From: JBOGNO01 sp050747245
GTDB taxonomy: Bacteria > Acidobacteriota > Terriglobia > Acidiferrales > UBA7541
Length of the DNA stretch: 64,000 bases
Direction of reading: 5' to 3'
NCBI GenBank assembly: GCA_050747245.1
Contig: JBOGNO010000005.1
Coordinates: forward strand, 192,123 to 256,122
Positions 50,875 through 59,207 of this stretch are shown piece by piece. The stretch's first letter is position 1. Every line of letters starts with the position of its first letter. Position numbers and translations under genes: made by a program. The notes beneath the pieces are model-generated. The model was not told where the DNA came from, searched no databases, and was given only the letters and a program-made list of their open reading frames with translations.

Positions 50875-50903
50875 ATTCTATCAGCCGTTCCGCAGAGCCG
50901 CAA
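50875..50903 (-). promoter_or_regulatory. Promoter of the 2-oxoacid dehydrogenase operon
   Basis: On the minus strand TTGCGG (50903-50898) is followed after 17 nt by TAGAAT (50880-50875). The leader to the lpd ATG would be about 95 nt. Confidence 0.55.
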
Positions 50904-51024
50904 CTCTGCTGCGGCCGCGACGCAGAATCGGCCCGGAGAACCGAGGAAAGGGATGAACACTACTCGAGCACCCCGACTCCATTGGATTGAAAGTGTGCTG
51001 TCAAGCGCCCGTCAATACAACGGT

Positions 51025-51053
51025 TTGACATTTTTTTCCTCGGGCCGTACAAT
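51025..51053 (+). promoter_or_regulatory. Strong sigma70-type promoter of dksA-like gene
   Basis: Perfect -35 TTGACA (51025-51030), 17-nt spacer with a T-tract, and -10 TACAAT (51048-51053). The leader to the ATG is about 40 nt. Confidence 0.8.
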
Positions 51054-51099
51054 CGTAGGATTTTAGTGGGCCATGAGAGCCCGCTGAGGGACCAGAATC

Positions 51100-51453
51100 A
51101 TGGATAAGAAGCGCTTGGAATACTACAAGAAGAAACTCCTGGCAAAGCGCGAGGAACTGGCCAGGATGATCTCGCGGACCGAACAGGAGGGCCGCGAAGC
51201 AGATGAAGAAACGACGGTGGACCTCGCCGACAAAGCTGCCAACTCGTATACCAAAGAATTCCTCTTCGGCCAGACGCACACAGACCGCTACACGCTTCAA
51301 TTGGTGGACGACGCGCTCGCGCGCATTCGCGAAAACGAGTTTGGCGAGTGCCTGCAGTGTCACGCCGAGCTGCAGCAGAAGCGACTCGAAGCAGTTCCGT
51401 GGACGCGCTACTGCGTCACTTGCCAACAAAAACTGGAAGACGGACGGCTTTAG
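51100..51453 (+). CDS. DksA/TraR-family zinc-finger protein
   Basis: This 117-residue regulator probably binds in the secondary channel of RNA polymerase and modulates transcription, perhaps with ppGpp. The N-terminal coiled coil has a tip motif Asp41-LA-Asp44-K-Ala46, comparable to the DxxDxA of DksA. The C4 zinc finger has Cys84, Cys87, Cys105 and Cys108 (CLQC ... CVTC). It is shorter than E. coli DksA. GAGGGA lies upstream of the ATG, and a strong promoter precedes it. Confidence 0.9.
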   Translation: MDKKRLEYYKKKLLAKREELARMISRTEQEGREADEETTVDLADKAANSYTKEFLFGQTHTDRYTLQLVDDALARIRENEFGECLQCHAELQQKRLEAVPWTRYCVTCQQKLEDGRL

Positions 51454-51599
51454 TCCTTCCCCCGCTCAGGTTCGCTTCTCCAATGAATTCGTGCATTTCT
51501 AGCCCCTTGCGGCGCATCAAGGCATTGCGAAATTCCCTTTTCATTGGCTACGAGATGCGGTACTCTCGGCTCTTTAATTCATAAGTTGTTAACACTTCT

Positions 51600-52367
51600 G
51601 TGAATTTTCGCCGCCTCTTCGATTCGCTTTTGAGCATCCTAGTTCCGGCGCCGTGCCGGATCTGCCAGGAAATGTTGGAAACGGCCGGTAGAATCCCGAT
51701 TTGCACGGAGTGTCTTGCGAGCCTGGCTCCGTTGCCAGAACCGTTTTGCCAAGTGTGTGGGCGGCCTTTCCCTTCTGCACAAATGGCGGCGACGGAGCAG
51801 CCGTTGTGCCACGCCTGCCGACTCAAGCTATTTGCCTTCGATCACGCTCGGAGCTTTTCGTTGTACTCCGAGGCTATGCGCGCAGCGGTTACACTTCTCA
51901 AGTATGAACAGGTGACTGGTCTGGGTGCGTGGTTCGCCGCTCGGCTCGCGGAAATCGTTGCTCGCGAGACCCAGGCTTTCGGCAGCGATCTTGTCGTACC
52001 GGTTCCCCTTCATCCCGTACGACAGCGCGAGCGCGGATACAATCAGGCGGAGTTAATTGCTCGGCCACTGGCCGCGCGCATCGGGGTAGGGCTCGGCAGT
52101 CGCGTGCTCATCCGGGTTAAACCGCGACCGGAGAAGTTGCTGCTTTCGCGCCGCGAGCACTGGGAGGCCGTCCGCGGCGCCTACGAAATTCGGAACGGGA
52201 CAGACATTGACAACTTGCGTATTCTGCTGGTAGATGATGTACTTACGACAGGTGCGACACTTGACGCATGCTCCCGGGCGCTCAAGAAGGCCGGGGCCGT
52301 GCGCGTCGCGGGGCTGACCGTTGCCCGCGTGTCAAGCGTTTGGCTGGCTACGCCGCCCGGAAGATAG
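51600..52367 (+). CDS. comF: ComF-family amidophosphoribosyltransferase-like protein
   Basis: This 255-residue protein is linked in other bacteria to DNA uptake, and is of uncertain biochemical role. It has two N-terminal zinc-binding Cys clusters (CRICQ, CTEC; CQVCGRPF, CHAC) and a phosphoribosyltransferase domain with the PRPP motif RILLVDDVLTTGATLDAC. The GTG start has no recognisable Shine-Dalgarno. No competence genes are adjacent. Confidence 0.92.
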   Translation: MNFRRLFDSLLSILVPAPCRICQEMLETAGRIPICTECLASLAPLPEPFCQVCGRPFPSAQMAATEQPLCHACRLKLFAFDHARSFSLYSEAMRAAVTLLKYEQVTGLGAWFAARLAEIVARETQAFGSDLVVPVPLHPVRQRERGYNQAELIARPLAARIGVGLGSRVLIRVKPRPEKLLLSRREHWEAVRGAYEIRNGTDIDNLRILLVDDVLTTGATLDACSRALKKAGAVRVAGLTVARVSSVWLATPPGR

Positions 52368-52564
52368 CTTCCGGTGTGATGCTGCACATCTAAATTCGCT
52401 CGTTCTGCGTCTGATTAGAGTGGATTGCAGGCGCGCCAGGAGAGCTAGTGGATCATCGCTTTAAGGACGTCTTGAGGCCTCGACCAAGGATCGGGCCGAT
52501 TTCCGGACCGGGCGATAATTTTGGGTCCCAAGCATTTTCTCGGAATTCCGTAAGACCGTCCGTC

Positions 52565-53074
52565 ATGCAATCCCCTGTGCTGGTCTTGAATGCGACTTTT
52601 GAGCCCATTAATGTGACCGCCGTCCGCAGGGCGCTGGTGTTGATGCTGAAGGGTGTGGCCCAGGCAGAAGAAACGCAGATCACGGAAGTCCATTCGACAA
52701 CCAAGGCGGTTCCGGTTCCTTCAGTGATTCGACTGCTCTCTTACCGCCATATCCCACAACAGAGCCGCGCACTTTCCCGAAAGAACATTCTTCTGCGAGA
52801 CCGCAATACTTGCCAATTCTGCCGCACACAATTGCCCGCATCGGAGTTGACGCTGGATCATGTAGTGCCTCGTTCGCGCGGCGGGCACTCGACGTGGGAG
52901 AACCTCGTTGCCTGCTGCTATGAGTGCAATAACCACAAGGGCGACCGCACCCCCGAAGAAGCCGGATTGCGCCTAGCACGAAGGCCTCGCCCGTTCACGC
53001 TACACACTTCGCGGCAGTTGATGCGCCTCATTGGCCACAAGGACGAGAAGTGGCGCAAGTATCTTTTCTATTAG
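52565..53074 (+). CDS. HNH endonuclease
   Basis: This 169-residue protein has an HNH domain: CQFCRTQLPASELTLDHVVPRSRGG with the following NLVACCYECNNHKGDRTP, including the His of LDHV, the Asn of WENL and the His of NNHK, and two CxxC zinc pairs. It has the N-terminal VLVLNATFEPINVTAVRRAL found in a widespread chromosomal HNH group of cyanobacteria and other phyla. I start at ATG 52565 because this is where the conserved part begins. Its natural substrate is unknown; no modification enzyme is next to it. Confidence 0.9.
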   Translation: MQSPVLVLNATFEPINVTAVRRALVLMLKGVAQAEETQITEVHSTTKAVPVPSVIRLLSYRHIPQQSRALSRKNILLRDRNTCQFCRTQLPASELTLDHVVPRSRGGHSTWENLVACCYECNNHKGDRTPEEAGLRLARRPRPFTLHTSRQLMRLIGHKDEKWRKYLFY

Positions 53075-53204
53075 ACCCGCCTCAGGCATCTTTTTTCTTA
53101 GCTGCGCATCTATATTGGCAAGCCACTTCTAGGACACACCCCGGGAAGCGGATCTGGTTTATTCCAGACTGCTTCCCTCTCTCTTCGCATCGGTCGCTCG
53201 AAAA

Positions 53205-54680
53205 TCACATCCGGAAAACAACTTGGATGCCGCAACGCCAGTTTTCCGCGAGCCCGATGCGCGTCACCTGTACTTCGGGTGAAAAATATTTCAGCAAAAT
53301 GTCGGTAGAGGGATGAAAGCGCAGCCCCGGGGCCACCAGCCATACCAGTGGCGGGCGTTCGTCAAGCGTGATGCCGCTGAAGTATCCATTCCGCTGAAAA
53401 TCTCCTTCGCGCTGATGCCATCGCACACGCAACCAATAGTCGAGCGCCTGCAGAGGCAAATGCAGGTCCTCTGAAGCTTTCAACTCCATCACCACGAGGC
53501 GTCCCTCTCGGGTCACACCTAGAAGATCCATCACGCCGCGATCCCCCGCCGCGATGGCTGGCACTTGCGAATATAGCTCCCGAGGATTGAGTCGCGCATC
53601 AAGCCGGCTAGGATCGGCGGCGATAGTTGTCTCGAGCCATCGTTCCGGCCGTCCGCGGAATAATGAATGCGTCGGGTCCGATGCGAGGGGATTTCGGTGC
53701 AAGTCGAGCTCGCGCACCAGCGCCGACAGCTCATGCCGGTTCATTTCCGAAAGCGCGCGCCAGTTGTCTCCCTTGCCGAACATTATGGATCCTTCTCGCC
53801 AGCTCGCGAATTCCAGTCCCCGAAATCGAAACACCACTTCACGCTTGCCGGGAACTGGACGCGCGTCAATGGCTTCGCGATGCAGCGCGCAAATCTGCTC
53901 AATCTCGGCGGGAATGGCTGCCAGCGTGGATTGTGAATCGCGCCGGGGAACGATCCAACTCGCGGTGTTTCCCGCCAACGCCGGATCGCAGGTCCGGATA
54001 CGTTCGGATTCGGGTTCAAACTCGAATACTTCTATTTGCCGCGGCACCAGACCGCGCAGCCGTTGCAGCGTCGCGTTGCTGGAACCTGCTGGAAGGATCA
54101 GCCGCAATCCCTGAATCGGGCGGCGCGCGGCACGGCGGCGAAGCAGGTCCAACCACAAAAGGCCTGCCGCCAGCGCGCCGTCCATAGCCGCGGAATCCTC
54201 GCTTGGGGAAACGCCCAGAACTGCCCATTCGGCGCCGCGCTCAAATATCCGCCCGCGAACGTAGACTCCGGAAAGAGAATGTTCCAGATCTGCCGCGGCT
54301 GTGAAATCTCCGATTTCCGCGTCAGGAAATTGTTCGGACAGCACGCGGCGAAATCGGCTACGGAACATCTCACGCGTCATTCGCCGTTCTGATCGCGGCG
54401 CCCCAGCGGGCAAAATCTCCAGTTTTCCCGGCCGGGGATTCCCGAATCGCTGCACTTCTAAGATAATCCCTGCGGACGAACATTCGGCGATGCGCAGCAC
54501 GCGGCGCGCCAGATTTCGGCTCTCGGACCAGAGATGCACGACGTGGTGCGTACCCTGCGGGCGAAGCTCGCTTTGAATTTTGCTCAGTTCGACGAGCCAT
54601 TCGCCGTCTTCACGCACTTCGACGCTGGCCGCCGATGTGATCTCAGCGAGGCTGCGCTCGAGATCCTTCCACGAATCCAC
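53205..54680 (-). CDS. Unknown protein with C-terminal PD-(D/E)XK nuclease-like domain
   Basis: This is a 491-residue cytoplasmic protein. I do not recognise the N-terminal 370 residues, which are rich in Arg and Glu and appear alpha/beta. At the C-terminus GVMDLLGVTREGRLVVMELK gives Asp385 followed by Glu399-x-Lys401, then SEDLHLPLQALDYWLRV, the layout of PD-(D/E)XK nucleases of the NucS/DUF91 or restriction type. A metal-dependent nuclease is likely. A small membrane protein gene lies upstream by 24 nt on the same strand, so they may be co-transcribed. Confidence 0.75.
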   Translation of the reverse strand: MDSWKDLERSLAEITSAASVEVREDGEWLVELSKIQSELRPQGTHHVVHLWSESRNLARRVLRIAECSSAGIILEVQRFGNPRPGKLEILPAGAPRSERRMTREMFRSRFRRVLSEQFPDAEIGDFTAAADLEHSLSGVYVRGRIFERGAEWAVLGVSPSEDSAAMDGALAAGLLWLDLLRRRAARRPIQGLRLILPAGSSNATLQRLRGLVPRQIEVFEFEPESERIRTCDPALAGNTASWIVPRRDSQSTLAAIPAEIEQICALHREAIDARPVPGKREVVFRFRGLEFASWREGSIMFGKGDNWRALSEMNRHELSALVRELDLHRNPLASDPTHSLFRGRPERWLETTIAADPSRLDARLNPRELYSQVPAIAAGDRGVMDLLGVTREGRLVVMELKASEDLHLPLQALDYWLRVRWHQREGDFQRNGYFSGITLDERPPLVWLVAPGLRFHPSTDILLKYFSPEVQVTRIGLAENWRCGIQVVFRM

Positions 54681-54704
54681 TGGGAGAGGCTTTGGTACCA
54701 GCCC

Positions 54705-55181
54705 CTATTCAAAGACGAGGCCGGTCACCCGGATGGAAGGATACTGCTGATTCCATTCTGAGGGGATATTATCAAATGATATATCAAATTGCCGGCGCTC
54801 GCCGCCGCCGATGTGCTGGCCGTGCTCCCCGACGATACGCCGGGGCTCTCGCAGCACCACTTGATTGAAGGGGTCGTGGAATTCGAACGTGAGTTCCACT
54901 TCCCCGAGGTTTCGATCGCCGTCATTGGAAAGGACACCGTGGATGTAAGTAAATTGCTGTCTTAACATGTTATCCGCCTGCGCCATCTTCGGCTCGAGAA
55001 AATGAATTCGCGTGGCGTAGGCTTGTTCCGCAGCGCCAAATGGAAGCTTCTGCTCCCCCGGAGCACCTGACGACCCTGCATGTTTCACGAGCAGGGAGAT
55101 GCCTCCCATGATTAGGAGCACGATGACTGCTCCCACAACGAGCGGCCAGGGAAAATTGTTTCTTTCTTCCAGTTCCACGCT
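54705..55181 (-). CDS. Small single-pass membrane protein (DUF2393-like)
   Basis: This is a 158-residue protein from the GTG at 55181, preceded by GGCGGAAAGAG. One transmembrane segment (WPLVVGAVIVLLIMGGISLLV) is followed by an extracytoplasmic domain with IHGVLSNDGDRNLGEVELTF and DPFNQVVL, beta-sandwich phrases like those in DUF2393 or LEA14-type proteins. Function is unknown. It begins 90 nt from the phosphoesterase gene and precedes the nuclease-like gene. Confidence 0.7.
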   Translation of the reverse strand, partial: SVELEERNNFPWPLVVGAVIVLLIMGGISLLVKHAGSSGAPGEQKLPFGAAEQAYATRIHFLEPKMAQADNMLRQQFTYIHGVLSNDGDRNLGEVELTFEFHDPFNQVVLREPRRIVGEHGQHIGGGERRQFDISFDNIPSEWNQQYPSIRVTGLVFE

Positions 55182-55271
55182 CTTTCCGCCTCGCCTTATC
55201 CCCCAGCCTGTGTTCCGTTTGGAACTAAGGGAAATCACTGCGTGGGCAAGCGTTCGTCACGACAGCCCGCG

Positions 55272-56015
55272 CTACCTTCCGAACCCCAGTCGCTGAATCA
55301 ACGCTTCTGGGAGATTGGCCTCTTCCATCCGCTTTTGCACTGAAGCGATGTCATACGGCACGCGCCAAAACTCAACAGCCTGCCCCTCGGCGTCTGCGAT
55401 GGCAAACGCCGCCCGTGGGTCGCCGTCACGCGGCTGGCCGACAGATCCGGGATTCAGCAGATACTGCATGCCCTTGCGCAATACCAGCGTCGCGGCATTC
55501 GATCCGGCCGCGGGACGAACCCGCAGAATTTGCACTTGATTCTCCTGCATTGAGAATCCGCCCTGCATGTGAGTGTGGCCAAAAAAAGTGAGCGCTCGCG
55601 GAGCATCCAGCAAGCTGTCGAGCGCCTGTGTGGGCGCAAAAACGTACTCGTCTTCGTCGTGAACCGCTCCATGCACGATGGCGAATCCATCCACCTCCAA
55701 CGGCCCCGGAGCAAGGTTTTGCAACCATTCGAGATTTTCTGGTTTCAGCTGTGCGCGCGTCCAAAGTGCCACTTCTCGCGCTACAGGATTGAAATCCTCG
55801 GCGTTTTCAAGCCCGGAGCAGGCCTTGTCGTGATTGCCGCGAATTGTCTGCGCACCGAGCGCGCGAATCCTGTCCACCACTTCGTTGGGATCCGGCCCGT
55901 AACCCACCACGTCACCCAGACAGACGGCGCGCTCCCAGCACCCCTGGGCGGCGGCGAGAGCGGCATCAAGCGCCGTCAAGCTTGCGTGAATATCGCTCAG
56001 GATCAGATATCGCAC
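55272..56015 (-). CDS. Calcineurin-like metallophosphoesterase (YfcE type)
   Basis: This 247-residue cytoplasmic phosphodiesterase or phosphatase has the five metal motifs: LILSDIHAS, LGDVVGYGPDP, IRGNHDKA, IVHGAVHD and GHTHMQGG. The start is GTG at 56015 with GAGGGGG upstream; the conserved RYLILSDIH begins immediately after it. Members act on diverse phosphodiesters, so the substrate is not known. It lies 76 nt from queA, on the same strand. Confidence 0.9.
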   Translation of the reverse strand: MRYLILSDIHASLTALDAALAAAQGCWERAVCLGDVVGYGPDPNEVVDRIRALGAQTIRGNHDKACSGLENAEDFNPVAREVALWTRAQLKPENLEWLQNLAPGPLEVDGFAIVHGAVHDEDEYVFAPTQALDSLLDAPRALTFFGHTHMQGGFSMQENQVQILRVRPAAGSNAATLVLRKGMQYLLNPGSVGQPRDGDPRAAFAIADAEGQAVEFWRVPYDIASVQKRMEEANLPEALIQRLGFGR

Positions 56016-56091
56016 CGGGAATGCCCCCTCAAGCGGGAAACGGATTATAGACGAAGCGGCTGGCGCTTGCACGAATCGCTGTTCTCATCTT

Positions 56092-57198
56092 TCACCGAAT
56101 CAACATGCAATCACCATAGCTATAGAACCGATAGTCTGCTTCCACTGCATGTCGATATGCTGCCAAAACTTTTTCACGTCCGGCAAATGCGGCAACCAGC
56201 GCCAGCAAGCTGGATTTCGGCAAATGAAAATTCGTGAGCAGCTGATTCACTATCTGGAATCTCTTACCTGGATAAATAAACAGGTCAGCCCAGGCAGTTC
56301 CCGGCCGGATGATACTTGGAACGTCTGTGCCCCCCGCCTGCGCGGATTTCTGCGCGGCATCCTCAAGCGCCCGCACCACCGTCGTGCCCACTGCTAGGAC
56401 CGGCCGGCCAGCCGATTGAGCTCGCTCGATGGCTTGCGCTGTCTCCGCGGGAATCACATATGCTTCCGAATGCATTTTGTGGTCTTCCAATCGGTCAGCG
56501 CGTATCGGTTCGAACGTACCCAGCCCCACGTGCAGCGTTACCTCGCAAATTTCGATTCCTCTGGAGCGAAGCTCATCCAGAACCCTTTCCGTAAAGTGCA
56601 GCCCTGCCGTCGGCGCCGCCAGCGCTCCCCGGCACCGCGCGAAGATCGTTTGGTAGCGCTCGCGATCGCTCGCTTCATCGCCGCGCTTGATATACGGGGG
56701 CAGTGGGACGTGCCCCAGCTCCTCGACAAGGCGCTCGAATTCTCCTCGGGCCGTAAAACGAACGCGGCGCAGGCCGAAATCCCCGCGGGCCTCTATCTCG
56801 CAGCTCAGTTCGCCTTCCCCAAAACAAATCCTTTCTCCCAAGCGTACTTTTCGGCCGGGGCGCACGAGCGCCTCCCAACAGAGAGGCTCGATTTCGCGCA
56901 CCAGGAACACTTCAATCGCCGTGCTCAAAAACTCGCTCCTGGACCGGCTCTGCCGTCCGGGCGATTGCGCACGCACGCCTTCGCGCCGCCCCAAAAGCCG
57001 CGCGGGAATCACCCGTGCGTTGTTGATGATCATCAATTCATCCCCGCGAAGCAGCCGCGGCAATTCGCGAAAATCGCTGTCCTTCCACTCTCCCGTTTCA
57101 CGGTTGAGCAGCAGCATCCGTGAACCATCTCGCTCCTCAAGCGGATGCTGCGCAATTCGCTCGGCTGGAAGTTCGTAGCCCAATTCTGAAATCCGCAT
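56092..57198 (-). CDS. queA: S-adenosylmethionine:tRNA ribosyltransferase-isomerase
   Basis: Penultimate enzyme of queuosine synthesis: moves the ribosyl part of SAM to 7-aminomethyl-7-deazaguanine in tRNA. The 368 residues include YELPAERIAQHPLEERDGSR, MIINNARVIPARLLG, APTAGLHFTE, VTLHVGLGTFEPI, and FHLPKSSLLALVAAF. There is an unusual insertion of about 15 residues (VRAQSPGRQSRSRSEF) before the IEVFL strand. It is divergent from the RlmI-type methyltransferase gene. Confidence 0.95.
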   Translation of the reverse strand: MRISELGYELPAERIAQHPLEERDGSRMLLLNRETGEWKDSDFRELPRLLRGDELMIINNARVIPARLLGRREGVRAQSPGRQSRSRSEFLSTAIEVFLVREIEPLCWEALVRPGRKVRLGERICFGEGELSCEIEARGDFGLRRVRFTARGEFERLVEELGHVPLPPYIKRGDEASDRERYQTIFARCRGALAAPTAGLHFTERVLDELRSRGIEICEVTLHVGLGTFEPIRADRLEDHKMHSEAYVIPAETAQAIERAQSAGRPVLAVGTTVVRALEDAAQKSAQAGGTDVPSIIRPGTAWADLFIYPGKRFQIVNQLLTNFHLPKSSLLALVAAFAGREKVLAAYRHAVEADYRFYSYGDCMLIR

Positions 57199-57330
57199 AA
57201 GAATTGTGACAGTTCCTCGAACCAGACTTCACTCTTGCGTTTCTAACTCCGCAGGGACTGGCACTGCCGGTTAAACTGTGCTACAAGGTCGCTGCGATTT
57301 GTGTTTCCTGCGTTTAACTATTTTGGTCCA

Positions 57331-57402
57331 ATGTGCTGCCTTTGTTCGTCACCATTGTACCGAATGGAAGCGCAAGCATATCACTCGGATGGGGCGCATT
57401 GA
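57331..57402 (+). CDS. Possible Cys-rich leader peptide upstream of rlmI-type gene
   Basis: This 23-codon frame begins MCCLCSSPLYRM and ends with TGA overlapping the TTG start of the methyltransferase (TTGA). A TATTTT box (57319-57324) ends 6 nt before its ATG, so it may be a leaderless short ORF. Its three early Cys codons are suggestive of a cysteine-responsive leader, but the frame is short and may be chance. Confidence 0.3.
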   Translation: MCCLCSSPLYRMEAQAYHSDGAH

Positions 57403-58565
57403 CCGAAGGACGGGCCATCGTCAGCCAGCGTGGGGCGGAACGAATTCACAACGGACATTTGTGGGTGTATCGCAGTGATGTCCGCAGCGCTGAGGCCGAA
57501 CGCGGAGACGTCGTGCGCGTCCATGACGACCGCGGGCGATTTCTCGGTCGCGCCTTCTACAGCGATCGCTCGCAGATTACCCTCCGCTTCCTTACCCGCG
57601 AAGATGTTCCAGTTGACCGTCCCTTCTTTTCCCAGCGCGTCCGTGCCGCCGCTTCCTTCAGGCAGCAGGTCGTAGCCGATACTGACTCTTACCGCGTCGT
57701 CTATGGCGAAGCAGATCTCCTCCCTTCCCTGATCGTGGATCGTTACGCCGATTACCTCGTCATCCAAACGCTGAATCAAGGCGTCGAGCGCCGCAAAATG
57801 GAGTTCGTCGAACTACTCCAAGACATTTTCTCTCCTGCAGGCATTGCCGAACGCAACGATCCTAGGGTGCGCTTGCTCGAGGGTCTCGATCAAACCGTTT
57901 CAGTTCTAGCAGGGAGCATTCCAGAGGAGGTCATCACCAATATTAACGGCGTCAAGTTCTCTCTCGACTTGCTCAGGGGCCAAAAGACGGGCGATTTTCT
58001 CGACCAGCGCGAAAATCGTCGGGCTGCTCGCGAATACGCCAGCGGCGAAGTGCTCGACTGCTTCGGCTATGTCGGGGGTTTCGCGCTAACCGTCGCTTCT
58101 CAAGCCCAGACCGTCGAATCTGTGGACCTAGCTGGTGCAGCAATTCAGCGGGGCCGCAGTAATCAGACGCTCAATTCTATTGCCAACGCCTCCTTTCGCG
58201 AGGGCAACGCCTTTGACATCCTTAAGCAGTGTGATGAAACCGGACGGCGCTTTCATATGGTCATCCTCGACCCGCCTGCGTTTGCAAAGAACCGCGACAG
58301 CGTGCCGGCCGCCCTCCGTGGTTACAAGGAGATCAACCTTCGCGCTCTAAAAATTCTGAATCAGGGAGGCTACCTCATAACCTGTTCATGCTCGCACCAC
58401 ATTTCGGAATCGCTCTTCCTTCAGGTTGTTGCCGAAGCCGCTCTCGACGCTCATCGCATTGTCAGCATCCTTGAAAGAAGAACCCAGGCGCGCGACCACC
58501 CAATACTGCTCATGGTTCCCGAAACTTGCTACATTAAGTGCTTAATATTAAAGGTCTTGTCTTAG
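57399..58565 (+). CDS. RlmI-type 23S rRNA cytosine methyltransferase
   Basis: SAM-dependent RNA methyltransferase with an N-terminal PUA domain (ERIHNGHLWVYRSDV ... GDVVRVHDDRGRFLGRAFY) and a Rossmann domain (VLDCFGYVGGFALTVA) with NPPY-like motif ILDPPAFAKN, and TCSCSHHIS. The catalytic arrangement resembles RlmI, which makes m5C in 23S rRNA. I prefer the TTG at 57399, giving 388 residues and following GGATGGGG; a GTG at 57333 would add 22 residues of unusual composition. It is divergent from queA. The end fits PETxYxKCLIL. Confidence 0.88.
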   Translation: MTEGRAIVSQRGAERIHNGHLWVYRSDVRSAEAERGDVVRVHDDRGRFLGRAFYSDRSQITLRFLTREDVPVDRPFFSQRVRAAASFRQQVVADTDSYRVVYGEADLLPSLIVDRYADYLVIQTLNQGVERRKMEFVELLQDIFSPAGIAERNDPRVRLLEGLDQTVSVLAGSIPEEVITNINGVKFSLDLLRGQKTGDFLDQRENRRAAREYASGEVLDCFGYVGGFALTVASQAQTVESVDLAGAAIQRGRSNQTLNSIANASFREGNAFDILKQCDETGRRFHMVILDPPAFAKNRDSVPAALRGYKEINLRALKILNQGGYLITCSCSHHISESLFLQVVAEAALDAHRIVSILERRTQARDHPILLMVPETCYIKCLILKVLS

Positions 58566-58611
58566 ATCAAAAGATTAGGCAAGGGCAGAGGAGAAATCTT
58601 CAAGAAAATAG

Positions 58612-58640
58612 TTGACAATACTACACGCATATTTTATTAT
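58612..58640 (+). promoter_or_regulatory. Strong sigma70-type promoter of hsp20-clpB cluster
   Basis: Perfect -35 TTGACA (58612-58617), 17-nt spacer, and -10 TATTAT (58635-58640). The leader is about 38 nt and ends in AGGAGGG. I see no CIRCE or HAIR element here. Confidence 0.8.
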
Positions 58641-58684
58641 GACGTACGACTAAGCAGTAAGATACTCTCAGGAGGGAATTTACA

Positions 58685-59137
58685 ATGTCTACTTTGATCC
58701 GTTGGGATACTTTTCGCAACGTTACATCCTTCCAGGAGCAAATGAATCGCCTGTTCGAGGACGCGTTTCGCGGCCGCAAGCACGATTCGGCCCTGACTTC
58801 CTGGTCACCCTCGGTCGATATTTACGAGACTGAGAATTCCTTGGTCCTGAAGGCCGATCTGCCGGAAGTCAGCGAGAAAGACCTCGACATTCGCGTCGAA
58901 AACAACATGCTGAGCATCCGCGGCGAGCGCAAGCTCGAAAGCAAGGTCTCCGAGGACAATTACCTGCGCCTCGAGCGGGCTTACGGTTCATTCAGCCGCA
59001 GCTTCTCACTTCCGACGACGGTTGACACAGACGCCATCAAGGCCAACTATGAGCACGGCGTGCTCACGGTTGAGATGCCCAAGCGCGCTGAAGCCAAGCC
59101 GAAGCAGGTAAAAATCTCTCTCGGCAGCAAAAACTAA
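58685..59137 (+). CDS. Small heat-shock protein Hsp20
   Basis: This is a 150-residue ATP-independent holdase of the alpha-crystallin family. The N-terminal FQEQMNRLFEDAF helix, the alpha-crystallin domain (SVDIYETENSLVLKADLPEV through LRLERAYGSFSRSFSLPTTV) and a short C-terminal segment with the I-x-I/V motif (VKISLG) are all present. It hands aggregated clients to DnaK and ClpB. A terminator-like hairpin separates it from clpB, which follows after 70 nt. Confidence 0.96.
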   Translation: MSTLIRWDTFRNVTSFQEQMNRLFEDAFRGRKHDSALTSWSPSVDIYETENSLVLKADLPEVSEKDLDIRVENNMLSIRGERKLESKVSEDNYLRLERAYGSFSRSFSLPTTVDTDAIKANYEHGVLTVEMPKRAEAKPKQVKISLGSKN

Positions 59138-59152
59138 TCTTGGCTGACAAAA

Positions 59153-59183
59153 GGGGCCGGCCAGGATCCGGCCCCTTTGTGTT
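59153..59183 (+). terminator. Intrinsic terminator or attenuator between hsp20 and clpB
   Basis: GGGGCCGG (59153-59160), a 7-nt loop, CCGGCCCC (59168-59175), then TTTGTGTTT. The 8-bp GC stem with an interrupted T-tract should stop part of transcription. Because clpB starts only 25-30 nt later without a visible promoter, it may set the Hsp20:ClpB ratio. Confidence 0.8.
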
Positions 59184-59207
59184 TCGGATAGCCCAGGAAG
59201 TGCAGTG

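Larger units (their letters stand above)
50772..51099. other. Divergent intergenic region, lpd / dksA-like
   Basis: This 328-nt gap holds two divergent promoters (listed separately) and no gene that I can support. The middle part (50905-51000) shows nothing recognisable. Confidence 0.5.
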
